A DNA stretch of 48,377 nt from Methylobacterium crusticola (GTDB lineage: Bacteria > Pseudomonadota > Alphaproteobacteria > Rhizobiales > Beijerinckiaceae). Under the pieces are notes generated by a model. That model did no database searches, had not been told where the DNA came from, and saw only the letters and a list, made by a program, of their open reading frames with translations. The stretch is taken from the NCBI RefSeq assembly GCF_003574465.1, contig NZ_QOWC01000032.1, forward strand, positions 1-48,377. The letters are read 5' to 3'. The translations under genes and the position numbers were made by a program. This document shows positions 32,017 through 40,011 of this stretch, piece after piece. The first letter of the stretch is position 1. Each line of letters opens with the position of its first letter.

Positions 32017-32057
32017 AGCTAGACCATAAGTTCCCCGCAGGCGAGGGCGAACGCGCC

Positions 32058-32096
32058 GGCCGGCGCCTCGATGCCGGCCGCGACATCACTTTTTTT
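32058..32096 (+). terminator. Terminator-like hairpin plus T7 on the + strand without an upstream + gene
   Basis: GGCCGGC (32058-32064), an 8-base loop and GCCGGCC (32073-32079) are followed 10 bases later by a run of seven T (32090-32096), the only such run in the region. Both flanking genes are on the other strand. It reads as the end of a + strand transcript, such as an antisense or small RNA. It could also be a chance arrangement because the T-run is not adjacent to the stem. Confidence 0.35.
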
Positions 32097-32167
32097 CCCA
32101 AGTCCGGCGTCGCGGCCCGCGCCGGCCACGCGCGGGCGCCCGTCCATGCCCGGCGCCTTCCCCCGCC

Positions 32168-32518
32168 TCAGCGGCGTCCCTTCGCGAGCCAGCCGACCAC
32201 GAAGGCGAGCCCCGCCACCACGAGCAGCGTCTCGGTGCGGTGCGTCTCGGCCCGGTGCAGGACCTGCCGGCCCCGCGCGCGCGCGCCGTCGTAGGCCTGG
32301 CGCCCGTGGGCGCCGATCTCGCCGGCGAGGACGGTGCCGTCCCGCGACAGTTCCTCGGCCGCGCGGCGGCCTCGCCCGTAGGCGTACTGGGCGCCCCCGA
32401 CGACCTGGTTGAAGGCCCCTTCGGCCTGGGGCCGCACGCGCCCCGCGACGGCGCCGAGCGCCGTCTGTCCCCGGCCCCTGAGGTGGCGCAGGCCGCCCTC
32501 GATCTGATCCCTGTTCAT
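32168..32518 (-). CDS. CsbD-like stress protein with C-terminal membrane anchor
   Basis: A 116-residue protein. The N-terminus MNRDQIEGGLRHLRGRGQTA matches the CsbD start (DQIEGxxxxxxG). The middle is an amphipathic Ala/Gly/Arg-rich helix, and the C-terminus THRTETLLVVAGLAFVVGWLAKGRR (outline) is a single membrane helix with a basic tail. This combination resembles ElaB/YqjD-type tail-anchored stress proteins. A GGTGAG site lies just before the ATG. A weak GGAAC-type box lies upstream at 32590-32594. It belongs to the block with the ECF sigma factor and a second CsbD gene, and probably acts at the membrane under stress. Confidence 0.75.
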   Translation of the reverse strand: MNRDQIEGGLRHLRGRGQTALGAVAGRVRPQAEGAFNQVVGGAQYAYGRGRRAAEELSRDGTVLAGEIGAHGRQAYDGARARGRQVLHRAETHRTETLLVVAGLAFVVGWLAKGRR

Positions 32519-32648
32519 CGCTCACCTGTCGCCGCGTGGCTGAGACGAAGAGGGCCGGTCACGCGCGCGCCACGGCGCAGCGCCGGCCCGTTCCCGGATC
32601 CGATGGCCGGCCGCGCGGGGCCGGCCATCGCGGCTCGCACGCCGCGTC

Positions 32649-32673
32649 CGTCCCGGTCGGAACGAACGCGGCT
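32649..32673. repeat. Second copy of the CGGTCGGAACG element
   Basis: The sequence around CCCGGTCGGAACGAACGCGG resembles the element at 373-400 (CCGGTCGGAACGGGCGCGG), here with a broken left arm. Both lie in short intergenic gaps. It may be a dispersed palindromic repeat. Confidence 0.35.
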
Positions 32674-32693
32674 GCGCCTCGTCTGACGATGGA

Positions 32694-32897
32694 TCAGAGC
32701 TTGCTCTTCACCGTGTCGGCAGCGTTCTTGATGCCGTCCTTGGCATCGCCGACCGTCTTCTGGGCTTCGCCCTTCAGTTCCTGCGCCTTGCCCTCGGCCT
32801 TCAACTTGTCGTCGCCGGTGACGTTGCCGATGCCCTGCTTGACGTTGCCGGCGGCCTCGTTGGCCAGGCCCTTGATCTTGTCGGTGGTGCTGCTCAT
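32694..32897 (-). CDS. CsbD family stress protein
   Basis: A 67-residue soluble, charged protein, MSSTTDKIKGLANEAAGNVK followed by GIGNVTGDDKLKAEGKAQEL, which is the complete CsbD domain (KGxxNExxGxxKQxxGxxTxDxxLxAEGxxQ). CsbD proteins are strongly induced general stress proteins in many bacteria, of unknown mechanism. The upstream region carries a close match to the EcfG promoter. The gene is divergent from the Hsp70-like gene. Confidence 0.93.
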   Translation of the reverse strand: MSSTTDKIKGLANEAAGNVKQGIGNVTGDDKLKAEGKAQELKGEAQKTVGDAKDGIKNAADTVKSKL

Positions 32898-32943
32898 GGG
32901 ACCTCTCCTCGATCGGCAGCGTTCACGCTGCTGAGGTCCATCG

Positions 32944-32968
32944 AACCGCCCAGGCGCGGCATTGTTCC
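32944..32968 (-). promoter_or_regulatory. EcfG-type promoter for csbD
   Basis: On the reverse strand GGAAC (32964-32968) is followed after exactly 16 bases by GGTT (32944-32947), close to the alphaproteobacterial general-stress consensus GGAAC-N16/17-CGTT. It lies 47 bases upstream of the csbD start. It links csbD to an EcfG sigma factor such as the one encoded at 31249-31986. Confidence 0.65.
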
Positions 32969-33134
32969 GTTGCGGCACGGACGAGCCCTCTCGCGCGCCG
33001 TCGCGCCGCGGGCTGGACCGGGCGCCCGGAACCCTGTACGCCGCGCCCCCTCCCGCACCGCGTCGCCGCGAGCCCCGAGGCTCGCGGCCGGGCACGGTGC
33101 CGCGCTTTCCCCGAGCCTTCTGGCGGATCACGGC

Positions 33135-34382
33135 ATGGCGGCCTGCGGCCTCGATTTCGGCACCTCGAACACCACCCTCGGGCTCCTGCGGGAGACGGGG
33201 CCCGGCCTGGCGCGGCTCGAGGGCCCGGCGGTCACGATCCCGAGCGCGATCTTCTTCCCGCCGGGCGGGGAGGCGGCGATCGGGCGGGCCGCCATCGGCG
33301 AGTACGTCGAGGGCGTGCCGGGCCGGCTGATGCGCAGCCTCAAGTCCGTGCTCGGCTCGGCCCTGATCGACGAGACGACGCCCGTGGGGCGCCAGAGGCT
33401 GCCGTTCCGGACCGTGATCGCCCGCTATCTCGGCGCCGTGAAGGCGCGGGCCGAGGCGGAGGCGGGAGCGGCGCTGACGCGGGTGGTGCACGGCCGGCCG
33501 GTGCACTTCGTCGACGGCGACCCGGAGGGCGACCGGCGGGCGCAGGCCGCGCTCGCCGGCATCGCCCGGGAGATCGGGTTCCGCGAGATCTCGTTCCAGT
33601 ACGAGCCGATCGCCGCCGCCCTCGACTACGAGAGCGGGCTCGCCGGCGAGGAGGTGGCGCTGATCGCCGACATCGGGGGCGGCACCTCGGACTTCTCGGT
33701 CGTGCGCCTGAGCCCGGCGCGGCACGCCCGCACCGAGCGCGCGGGCGACATCCTGGCCAACGACGGCGTGCGGGTCGGCGGCACGGACGTCGATCGCGTC
33801 CTGAGCCTCGGCCGGGTGATGCCGCTCCTCGGCCTCGGCAGCCCGATGCGGCGCCCGGGCCTCGACGTGCCCTCGGCCTACTTCCACGACCTCGCCACCT
33901 GGTCCCAGATCAACCGGCTCTACGACGGCCGGACCCTGCGGGAGGTGCGGGCCCTGCGCCGCGAGGCGGCGCGGCCGGACCTCCTCGACCGGCTCGCCGC
34001 CGTGATCGAGGCCGAGCGGGGCCACACGCTGGCGATGGAGGTGGAGGACGCCAAGATCGCCCTGTCGGAGGCCGAGCGGACCGCGCTGCCCCTCGGCTGG
34101 ATCGAGGCCGGCCTGGCGGCCGCGATGGACCGGGACGACCTCGCGCGCCACACCGCCGATCTCGCCCGGCGCATCGCGGCCTGCATCGGCGCCTGCCTGC
34201 GCGCGGCCGGCCTGCCGCCGGGCGCCATCGACGCCGTGTTCCTCACCGGCGGCTCGACCCGCCTCGCCCCGGTGCGCAGCGCCATCCTGCGCGCGGCGCC
34301 GGACGCCCGCGTGGTCGAGGGCGACACGTTCGGCTCGGTGGGGATGGGGCTGACGATCGAGGCCGCACGGCGCTACGGGTGA
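33135..34382 (+). CDS. Hsp70-family chaperone-like protein (YegD type)
   Basis: A 415-residue actin-fold ATPase. Phosphate 1 motif is GLDFGTSNTTLGLL at the N-terminus, YEPIAAALDYESGL matches the Hsp70 connect region, phosphate 2 is LIADIGGGTSDFSVVRLS, and the adenosine motif is AVFLTGGSTRLAPVRSAIL. The C-terminal substrate-binding domain of DnaK is missing, as in E. coli YegD (about 450 residues). The helical insert YFHDLATWSQINRLYDGRTL is YegD-like. I start at 33135, where the ATPase motif begins; longer in-frame starts have no ribosome-binding site. Divergent from csbD, it fits a stress block. Its client is unknown. Confidence 0.87.
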   Translation: MAACGLDFGTSNTTLGLLRETGPGLARLEGPAVTIPSAIFFPPGGEAAIGRAAIGEYVEGVPGRLMRSLKSVLGSALIDETTPVGRQRLPFRTVIARYLGAVKARAEAEAGAALTRVVHGRPVHFVDGDPEGDRRAQAALAGIAREIGFREISFQYEPIAAALDYESGLAGEEVALIADIGGGTSDFSVVRLSPARHARTERAGDILANDGVRVGGTDVDRVLSLGRVMPLLGLGSPMRRPGLDVPSAYFHDLATWSQINRLYDGRTLREVRALRREAARPDLLDRLAAVIEAERGHTLAMEVEDAKIALSEAERTALPLGWIEAGLAAAMDRDDLARHTADLARRIAACIGACLRAAGLPPGAIDAVFLTGGSTRLAPVRSAILRAAPDARVVEGDTFGSVGMGLTIEAARRYG

Positions 34383-34450
34383 GCCGCGTGACGGCACCTG
34401 CGTACTTGTCGTGAGACACTCTGGAAACTCGTGCCTGGCGCACAATCTCC

Positions 34451-34479
34451 TTGAGTCAACGCAGACAAGAACCTATCAA
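34451..34479 (+). promoter_or_regulatory. Candidate promoter of the protease island (distal)
   Basis: TTGAGT (34451-34456), 17 bases, TATCAA (34474-34479), in markedly A/T-richer DNA after the Hsp70-like gene. It reads toward the protease gene 150 bases downstream. Confidence 0.4.
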
Positions 34480-34577
34480 CCGCCAACGATCGTCGGCAAA
34501 CTCGCACGTCGGGTGCCACTCGAAAGTGAACGCGCGTCCGTTTCAGCCGGGAAAATCATTCGTCCTGCGCGTGGGCA

Positions 34578-34605
34578 TTGGGTTTTAAGTTGGATGCCAT
34601 ACACT
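34578..34605 (+). promoter_or_regulatory. Candidate promoter of the protease island (proximal)
   Basis: TTGGGT (34578-34583), 16 bases, TACACT (34600-34605), 25 bases before the protease ATG. It would give a leader of only about 15-20 bases. Either this or the distal pair could be used. Confidence 0.4.
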
Positions 34606-34630
34606 CAAATGTGAGCCAGAGCGTCGAGCC

Positions 34631-36445
34631 ATGAGCGAGAGCAGTGAGGACAATCAGAAGAACGATTCGGCAGCGCTGACGCTGGGCGTTTCCACAATCC
34701 TTGGGCGAGAATTTCTATTCTCTACATTTATTGAAAATGGTTATGCTCGGGAGGAGGCCGATGCAGCGATCGACTCGCTTCTCCTGGACGCTCGACGCTT
34801 GAACGTGACTGACGAGGCCGTCGAGAGCCTCGTCCCGCACCTCGACGCTGCGCTCTCTCGCTGGGCCGACCTCGACGCGGACAACAAGGAGGCGCTACGA
34901 CGCGCGCTCGGGATCGTGGAGCGTGGCAGATCGCTCCACGGCGGCGTAAGCGTCGCGTCCACGGCGCTCCTCGTCGGCGCGATCGCGATCCTTCTCGGTG
35001 TCGCCAAGCTCGAAGGACGCTACGACTTGAAGACCGGCGACGGGTACATCGGGTTCACTCCGGGTATCCCGGACGGTGTCACAGATATCGTCAAGGTCGT
35101 GGCCGACGGCATTACGCTCAAGCTGCGGGATGGGCCGCCGGGCAGAGGCCGCACGGGAGGACCGTCTCGACTGCCGCCGCCGGCGTCAGGACCAGCCGAG
35201 GGCGCCCCGCAATCCCGGATCGGGCGGACCACCGGAAGAAGCCTACCCTCCGAGCGGTCTTCCCTGCTGGAGGGTCTCTCGTCCGAGAGGCCCGGAGGCG
35301 CTTTGCGGAAGGGCGATGCAGCCGAGGTGGCTCATCGCGTCGTGAGCCGATTCATCGACCGTACGGACCTCTCCGACTTCTCCGGGCTCCCGCCCGAGGA
35401 CCTCTTCATCAAGTCCCGCGACCTGCTACCACAGGCGCGCGGATCGAGGGGGCCGGCGCCGGGTACGGCCTATTCCTGGATCCACGAACGACCCTTCACG
35501 GTCGGCGCCGGCATCTTCCCGGTCAGAGACGGAGGATTTGGTGTCGCGATCCGGATCCAGTCCCGGCGCTACCTACGGGACAAGATCTTGGATGCGATCA
35601 AGGCTGAGTACCTGCGATCGATCGGGCCGTTCGTCTCGGTATGCTGGATCAGTCCTGTCACGCTGCTGAACGGCGGCATCCCGGACCGATGGTCCCATTG
35701 GCGCGGTCCGACCGAGCAATTGGGTATCGGCTCGCCGATCAACGTCGCGGGCGGCTGCATCGGCTCGGTCGGATTGTTTCTCCAGCGCGATCGCACGTAT
35801 TTCGCCGTGACCGCGGGCCACTCCCTCGAAGACGGCGGTGCGGGTAGGCCGGGTGAGCACGTTTATTGCCTACCGCAGAACCACCCACCCCGGGCGACGG
35901 CCCACATCGGACACGTGAACCATGTCTCGCTGCCTCCGCGCGTGCAGTTCAATGCCGGCCCACTCACGCCCGAGAGCACGGCACCGGATTTCGGGCTAGT
36001 GGCACTCGAACCGGGCTCCGTCCCCAAGCCGGCGATACGCAGGCAGATCGGACGTCGGGGCTTCGCGGACAGGATCCATCCTTGGAATCCCGTGGTGGAC
36101 AATGGCCTGCGCGTCGTCAAGGCTGCGGCGAGTTCTGGAGAACTCTATGGTAGGGTGACGGCCACCAACGCGATCGTCGAGGCGATCGACGACGTCCGCG
36201 GCGGTGCGGCATGGATCACCGTAGCCGTCGAGGTGGAGTTCGAAGGGCGTGGCAGGATGCTTGCTCCGGGTGACAGCGGAGCCCTCGTCTGCATCGAGGA
36301 TAGAGGAACCCTCAAGCCGTACGGACTCTGCGTCGTCGGTGCGAGTCGCAGCAAGATCACGCCTGGCCGCGAGTCCCAGAGCGTGGGCTACATCATCCCG
36401 TTATCGACGATTCTGAGCGCGCTGCCGGGCATGGAGCTGGGGTGA
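34631..36445 (+). CDS. Trypsin-like serine protease with uncharacterised N-terminal and transmembrane modules
   Basis: A 604-residue multidomain protein. Residues 1-105 are charged and mostly helical (ADAAIDSLLLDARRLNVTDE). 106-125 form one hydrophobic helix (VSVASTALLVGAIAILLGVA). 165-225 are a Pro/Gly/Ser/Arg linker. 226-370 are a mixed domain including AGIFPVRDGGFGVAIRIQSR. 370-604 form a chymotrypsin-fold peptidase with H397 (YFAVTAGHSLED), D453 (TAPDFGLVALE) and S549 (LAPGDSGALVC), so all three catalytic residues appear present. There is no signal peptide. Topology with one internal helix would put the protease and N-terminal domain on opposite sides of the membrane, unless the helix is buried. 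The base composition is AT-richer than the neighbours. A partner gene follows after one base. Function unknown; a regulated or defence-type protease is inference. Confidence 0.75.
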   Translation: MSESSEDNQKNDSAALTLGVSTILGREFLFSTFIENGYAREEADAAIDSLLLDARRLNVTDEAVESLVPHLDAALSRWADLDADNKEALRRALGIVERGRSLHGGVSVASTALLVGAIAILLGVAKLEGRYDLKTGDGYIGFTPGIPDGVTDIVKVVADGITLKLRDGPPGRGRTGGPSRLPPPASGPAEGAPQSRIGRTTGRSLPSERSSLLEGLSSERPGGALRKGDAAEVAHRVVSRFIDRTDLSDFSGLPPEDLFIKSRDLLPQARGSRGPAPGTAYSWIHERPFTVGAGIFPVRDGGFGVAIRIQSRRYLRDKILDAIKAEYLRSIGPFVSVCWISPVTLLNGGIPDRWSHWRGPTEQLGIGSPINVAGGCIGSVGLFLQRDRTYFAVTAGHSLEDGGAGRPGEHVYCLPQNHPPRATAHIGHVNHVSLPPRVQFNAGPLTPESTAPDFGLVALEPGSVPKPAIRRQIGRRGFADRIHPWNPVVDNGLRVVKAAASSGELYGRVTATNAIVEAIDDVRGGAAWITVAVEVEFEGRGRMLAPGDSGALVCIEDRGTLKPYGLCVVGASRSKITPGRESQSVGYIIPLSTILSALPGMELG

Positions 36446-36446
36446 A

Positions 36447-36707
36447 ATGGCTACCTTCCACGAAGTGGATGCCGTCAAGGAACAGGCTTGGCAGGCCGTC
36501 CAGTCGCAGTTGCGCATGCGGCCCAGCGTCATCGGCGTCACGCGCTGCGGGGCCGGGTTCGGCCTCAAGGTCGTCCTGCCTCGGCCACCGGACGCGATCC
36601 CGCCTGCATCGTTGCTCGGTGTTCCCGTCGTCTACGATATCGAGGAGCGGCGGCCCGTCCTGCTCGGTGCCGCTCCGGCCTGGCTCAAGAAGCTCGATCG
36701 TCCGTGA
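36447..36707 (+). CDS. Small partner protein of the trypsin-like protease
   Basis: An 86-residue protein starting one base after the protease stop codon, so translationally coupled. An N-terminal helix (HEVDAVKEQAWQAVQSQL) is followed by VIGVTRCGAGFGLKVVLPRP and LLGVPVVYDIEERRPVLLGA. The GxGFGLxVxL...GVPVVY pattern resembles the beta-rich segment GGFGVAIRIQ...FVSVCW of the protease itself (residues about 301-340). It also resembles the small domain that precedes trypsin-like cores in several bacterial proteins. It could be a cognate inhibitor, a targeting subunit or a substrate. I recognise no named family. Confidence 0.7.
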   Translation: MATFHEVDAVKEQAWQAVQSQLRMRPSVIGVTRCGAGFGLKVVLPRPPDAIPPASLLGVPVVYDIEERRPVLLGAAPAWLKKLDRP

Positions 36708-36710
36708 GAG

Positions 36711-36724
36711 ACCCCGAGCGGGGT
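36711..36724 (+). terminator. Short hairpin after the protease island
   Basis: ACCCC-GAGC-GGGGT, a 5-bp stem with a tetraloop, begins 4 bases after the stop of the small partner gene and is followed by a T-poor GGTTCG. It is a modest terminator candidate closing the two-gene unit. Confidence 0.4.
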
Positions 36725-36830
36725 GGTTCGTCGCCGGGTGCCGGCATCGCTGAATGCTCGAGCGGGATCCGCCCGGAGCGCTTGACTGCGATCCGATGAC
36801 CCGGGCGCACCTCGCCCGCCCCCGATCCCC

Positions 36831-39800
36831 TCAATGCGCGGGCTCCCGCTCCGGCGACGCCCCGGCCGGGATCGGGTCCGGGGTCCCGCCGGCGTTCTCC
36901 TCCCGCACCCGGCGGCGCTGGAACAGCCGCATCGCCACGACGAAGAACACCGGCACGAGCAGCACCGCGAGCACGGTCGCCGAGATCATGCCGCCCATGA
37001 CGCCGGTGCCGATCGCCCGCTGGCTCTTCGAGGCCGCGCCCGTCGCGATGGCGAGGGGCACCACGCCGAAGATGAAGGCGAGGGAGGTCATCACGATGGG
37101 GCGGAAGCGCAGGCGCGAGGCCTCGACCGTGGCGGTGACGAGGCGGGTGCCCGGCCGCCACAATTCCCGGGCGAACTCGATGATCAGGATCGCGTTCTTG
37201 GCCGAGAGGCCGATGATCGTGATCAGGCCGATCTTGAAGTAGACGTCGTTGGGGAGCTCCCGCAGCATCACGCCGGCGACCGAGCCGACGACGCCGAGCG
37301 GGATGACCAGCATCACCGCGAGGGGGATCGACCAGCTCTCGTAGAGCGCCGCCAGGCACAGGAACACGATCAGGACCGAGAGGGCGAGGAGGAGCGTCGC
37401 CTGCGAGCCGGCCTGCTTCTCCTGGAGCGACTGCCCGGTCCAGGCGTGGCCGAAGCCCTTCGGGAGCTGGGTCATCAGCCGCTCCATCTCGGCGATCGCG
37501 TCGCCCGACGTGAAGCCGGCGGCGGGCTCGCCGGTGAAGCGCACCGACTGGTAGCCGTTGAAGCCGATGATCTGCGCCGGGCCGACGCTCCACTTGAGGT
37601 CGGCGAAGGAGGACATCGGCACCATCGTGCCCTGCTGGTTCTTGACGCCGTAATTCAGGAGGTCGGTGGCGTTCAGGCGCTGGGCGTCCTGGGCCTGGAC
37701 GATCACCCGCTGCATCTTGCCCCGGTTGGGGAAGTCGTTGGTGTAGACCGAGCCGAGGTTGACCTGGATGGTCTCGTTGATGTCCTCGAAGCTGACGCCG
37801 AGGGCGGCGGCCTTCTCGCGGTCGATCACCAGCTCCGCCTGCGGGGCGGGCGGCAGGCCCTCGACGTAGACGTTCTTCAGGACCGGGCTCTTCTTGGCGA
37901 GGGAGAGGAGCTGGTCCTGCGCCGCCATCAGGGCGGCGTAGCCGCGCTGGGCCCGGTCCTGGAGGCGGAAGCTGAAGCCCGAGGCGTTGCCGAGGTTGTC
38001 GATCGGCGGCGGCTCGAGGGCCTGGATCACCGCGTCCTTGTAGCTGCCGAGGGCCTTGTTGGTGCCGGCGACCAGCGCCGCGGCGGAGCTCGACGCGTCG
38101 CGCTCCGACCAGTCCTTCAGGGTCACGAAGGCCTGCGAGGTCATCTGGCCCTGGCCGGAGAACGAGAAGCCGTTGACGATCGTCACGGTGGCGACGCCCG
38201 GCTGGGCCATCAGGTACTCCTCGGTCTTCTTCACCGCCGCCAGCGTGCGGTTGAAGGACGATCCCGGCGGGGTCTGGATGTCGACCGTGAAGAAGCCCTG
38301 GTCCTCGACGGGCAGGAAGCCCTCCGGCAGGCGCGCGAAGGCGTAGGCCACGCCGACGACGAGGATCAGGAAGATCATCATCATCCGCCCGGACTTCGCC
38401 ACGAGCCAGCGCACGCCGCGGCCGTACCGGGAGGTCTCGCGGTCGACGAAGCGGTTGAACCCGCCGAAGACCCCGCCCTTGGCGTGGCCGTGCCCCTTCT
38501 GGACCGGCTTCAGGAGCGTGGCGCACAGGGCGGGCGTGAGGGAGAGCGCCAGGAAGGCCGAGAACGCGATGGAGGTCACCATCGCGATCGAGAACTGCCG
38601 GTAGATGATGCCGACGGAGCCGGGGAAGAACGCCATCGGGATGAACACCGCGACGAGCACGAGCGTGATGCCGATGATCGCCCCGGTGATCTGGCTCATG
38701 GCCTTGCGGGTGGCCTCCTTTGGCGAGAGGCCCTCCTCGTTCATGATCCGCTCGACGTTCTCCACCACCACGATGGCGTCGTCGACCAGGATGCCGATGG
38801 CCAGCACCATGCCGAACATGGTGAGCACGTTCACCGAGAAGCCGGCGAGCAGCATGACGGTGCAGGTGCCGAGGAGCGCGATCGGCACCACGATGGTCGG
38901 GATCAGGGTGTAGCGGATGTTCTGCAGGAACAGGAACATCACCACGAACACCAGCGCCACGGCCTCGGCCAGGGTGTGCAGCACCTTCTCGATCGAGGCC
39001 TCGACCGCCGGGGTGATGTCGTAGGGAATGTCCCACCTCACGGTGTCGGGGAAGAACTGCGACAGCTCCTCCATCTTCGCCCGGATGGCCTTGGCGGTCT
39101 GAAGGGCGTTGCCGTCGGGGGCGAGGGTGACCGAGATGCCGGCGGCCTCGCCGCCGTTGAGGCGGGTGGTGAACTTGTAGTCCTCGCCGCCGAGCTCGAT
39201 GCGGGCGACGTCGCGCAGGCGCACGGTCGAGCCGTCGGGGTTGGCCCGCAGCACGACGGCCCCGAACTCGTCGGGCGCCCGCATCTGGCCCTTGACCAGG
39301 ATCGGGAAGTTGACCGCGTGGGCGGCCGGGCTCGGCTGCGCGCCGACGGCGCCCGAGGCGATCTGGACGTTCTGGCGCTGGATCGCCTTCGTCACGTCGG
39401 AGGCGTTGAGGGCGAGGCCCCGGAGCTTGTCGGGGTCGATCCAGACCCGCAGCGAGCGCTCCGTCGAGTACAGGGTGGCGCGCCCGACGCCCGGGATGCG
39501 GCGGATCTCGTTGATGACGTTGCGGATCAGGAAGTCGCCGAGGGCGACCTCGTCCATCGACCCGTCCTTGGAGACGAGGGTGATGATCTGGAGCGTCGCC
39601 GCGGAGGCCTCCTCCACCAGGATGCCCTGCTGGCGCACCTCGGCCGGCAGCCGCGCCTCGACGCGCTTGAGGCGGTTCTGCACCTCGACGGAGGCGTAGC
39701 CCGGGTCGGTGCCGGGCTGGAAGGTGGCGGTGATCTCGACGACGCCGAAGGAATCGCTCGCCGATTCGAAGCTCAGGATGTTGGCCGCGCCGTTGAGCTC

Positions 39801-40001
39801 GTCCTCGATGAGGCGCGTCGTGCCGGTGTAGAGGTCCTCCACGGAGGCGCCCGGATAGGCGGTCGAGAGCGCGATCGAGGGCGGCGCGATGATCGGGTAC
39901 TGCGCCACCGGCAGCATCGGGATCGTCAGGGCGCCGCCCAGGCAGATGAAGAGGGCGAGGACCCAGGCGAAGACCGGCCGGTCGATGAAGAAGCTGGCCA
40001 C
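36831..40001 (-). CDS. RND multidrug efflux permease, AcrB/BepE type
   Basis: A 1056-residue HAE1-class RND pump. The start MASFFIDRPVFAWVLALFIC is the typical first helix. The proton-relay aspartates are D407 and D408 in GILVDDAIVVVENVERIM, the same numbers as in E. coli AcrB. Other landmarks are AQYPIIAPPSIALSTAYPGA, the FFPGSVGIIYRQFSIAMVTS segment with LALSLTPALCATLL, and FKIGLITIIGLSAKNAILII in the second half. It exports drugs and other amphiphiles across the outer membrane together with the adaptor encoded upstream. No outer-membrane factor or TetR regulator is next to it. Confidence 0.96.
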   Translation of the reverse strand: MASFFIDRPVFAWVLALFICLGGALTIPMLPVAQYPIIAPPSIALSTAYPGASVEDLYTGTTRLIEDELNGAANILSFESASDSFGVVEITATFQPGTDPGYASVEVQNRLKRVEARLPAEVRQQGILVEEASAATLQIITLVSKDGSMDEVALGDFLIRNVINEIRRIPGVGRATLYSTERSLRVWIDPDKLRGLALNASDVTKAIQRQNVQIASGAVGAQPSPAAHAVNFPILVKGQMRAPDEFGAVVLRANPDGSTVRLRDVARIELGGEDYKFTTRLNGGEAAGISVTLAPDGNALQTAKAIRAKMEELSQFFPDTVRWDIPYDITPAVEASIEKVLHTLAEAVALVFVVMFLFLQNIRYTLIPTIVVPIALLGTCTVMLLAGFSVNVLTMFGMVLAIGILVDDAIVVVENVERIMNEEGLSPKEATRKAMSQITGAIIGITLVLVAVFIPMAFFPGSVGIIYRQFSIAMVTSIAFSAFLALSLTPALCATLLKPVQKGHGHAKGGVFGGFNRFVDRETSRYGRGVRWLVAKSGRMMMIFLILVVGVAYAFARLPEGFLPVEDQGFFTVDIQTPPGSSFNRTLAAVKKTEEYLMAQPGVATVTIVNGFSFSGQGQMTSQAFVTLKDWSERDASSSAAALVAGTNKALGSYKDAVIQALEPPPIDNLGNASGFSFRLQDRAQRGYAALMAAQDQLLSLAKKSPVLKNVYVEGLPPAPQAELVIDREKAAALGVSFEDINETIQVNLGSVYTNDFPNRGKMQRVIVQAQDAQRLNATDLLNYGVKNQQGTMVPMSSFADLKWSVGPAQIIGFNGYQSVRFTGEPAAGFTSGDAIAEMERLMTQLPKGFGHAWTGQSLQEKQAGSQATLLLALSVLIVFLCLAALYESWSIPLAVMLVIPLGVVGSVAGVMLRELPNDVYFKIGLITIIGLSAKNAILIIEFARELWRPGTRLVTATVEASRLRFRPIVMTSLAFIFGVVPLAIATGAASKSQRAIGTGVMGGMISATVLAVLLVPVFFVVAMRLFQRRRVREENAGGTPDPIPAGASPEREPAH

Positions 40002-40011
40002 GGGCGGCTCC

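Noticed and set aside
32590..32594. GGAAC box (reverse strand) before the anchored CsbD-like gene
   Set aside because: The -10 partner would be CGTG at 15 bases, a poorer match in both sequence and spacing than the csbD promoter, so it is mentioned only as weak.
34411..34614. A 67-codon open frame ahead of the protease gene
   Set aside because: No ribosome-binding site and no recognisable pattern; it overlaps the promoter candidates of the island.
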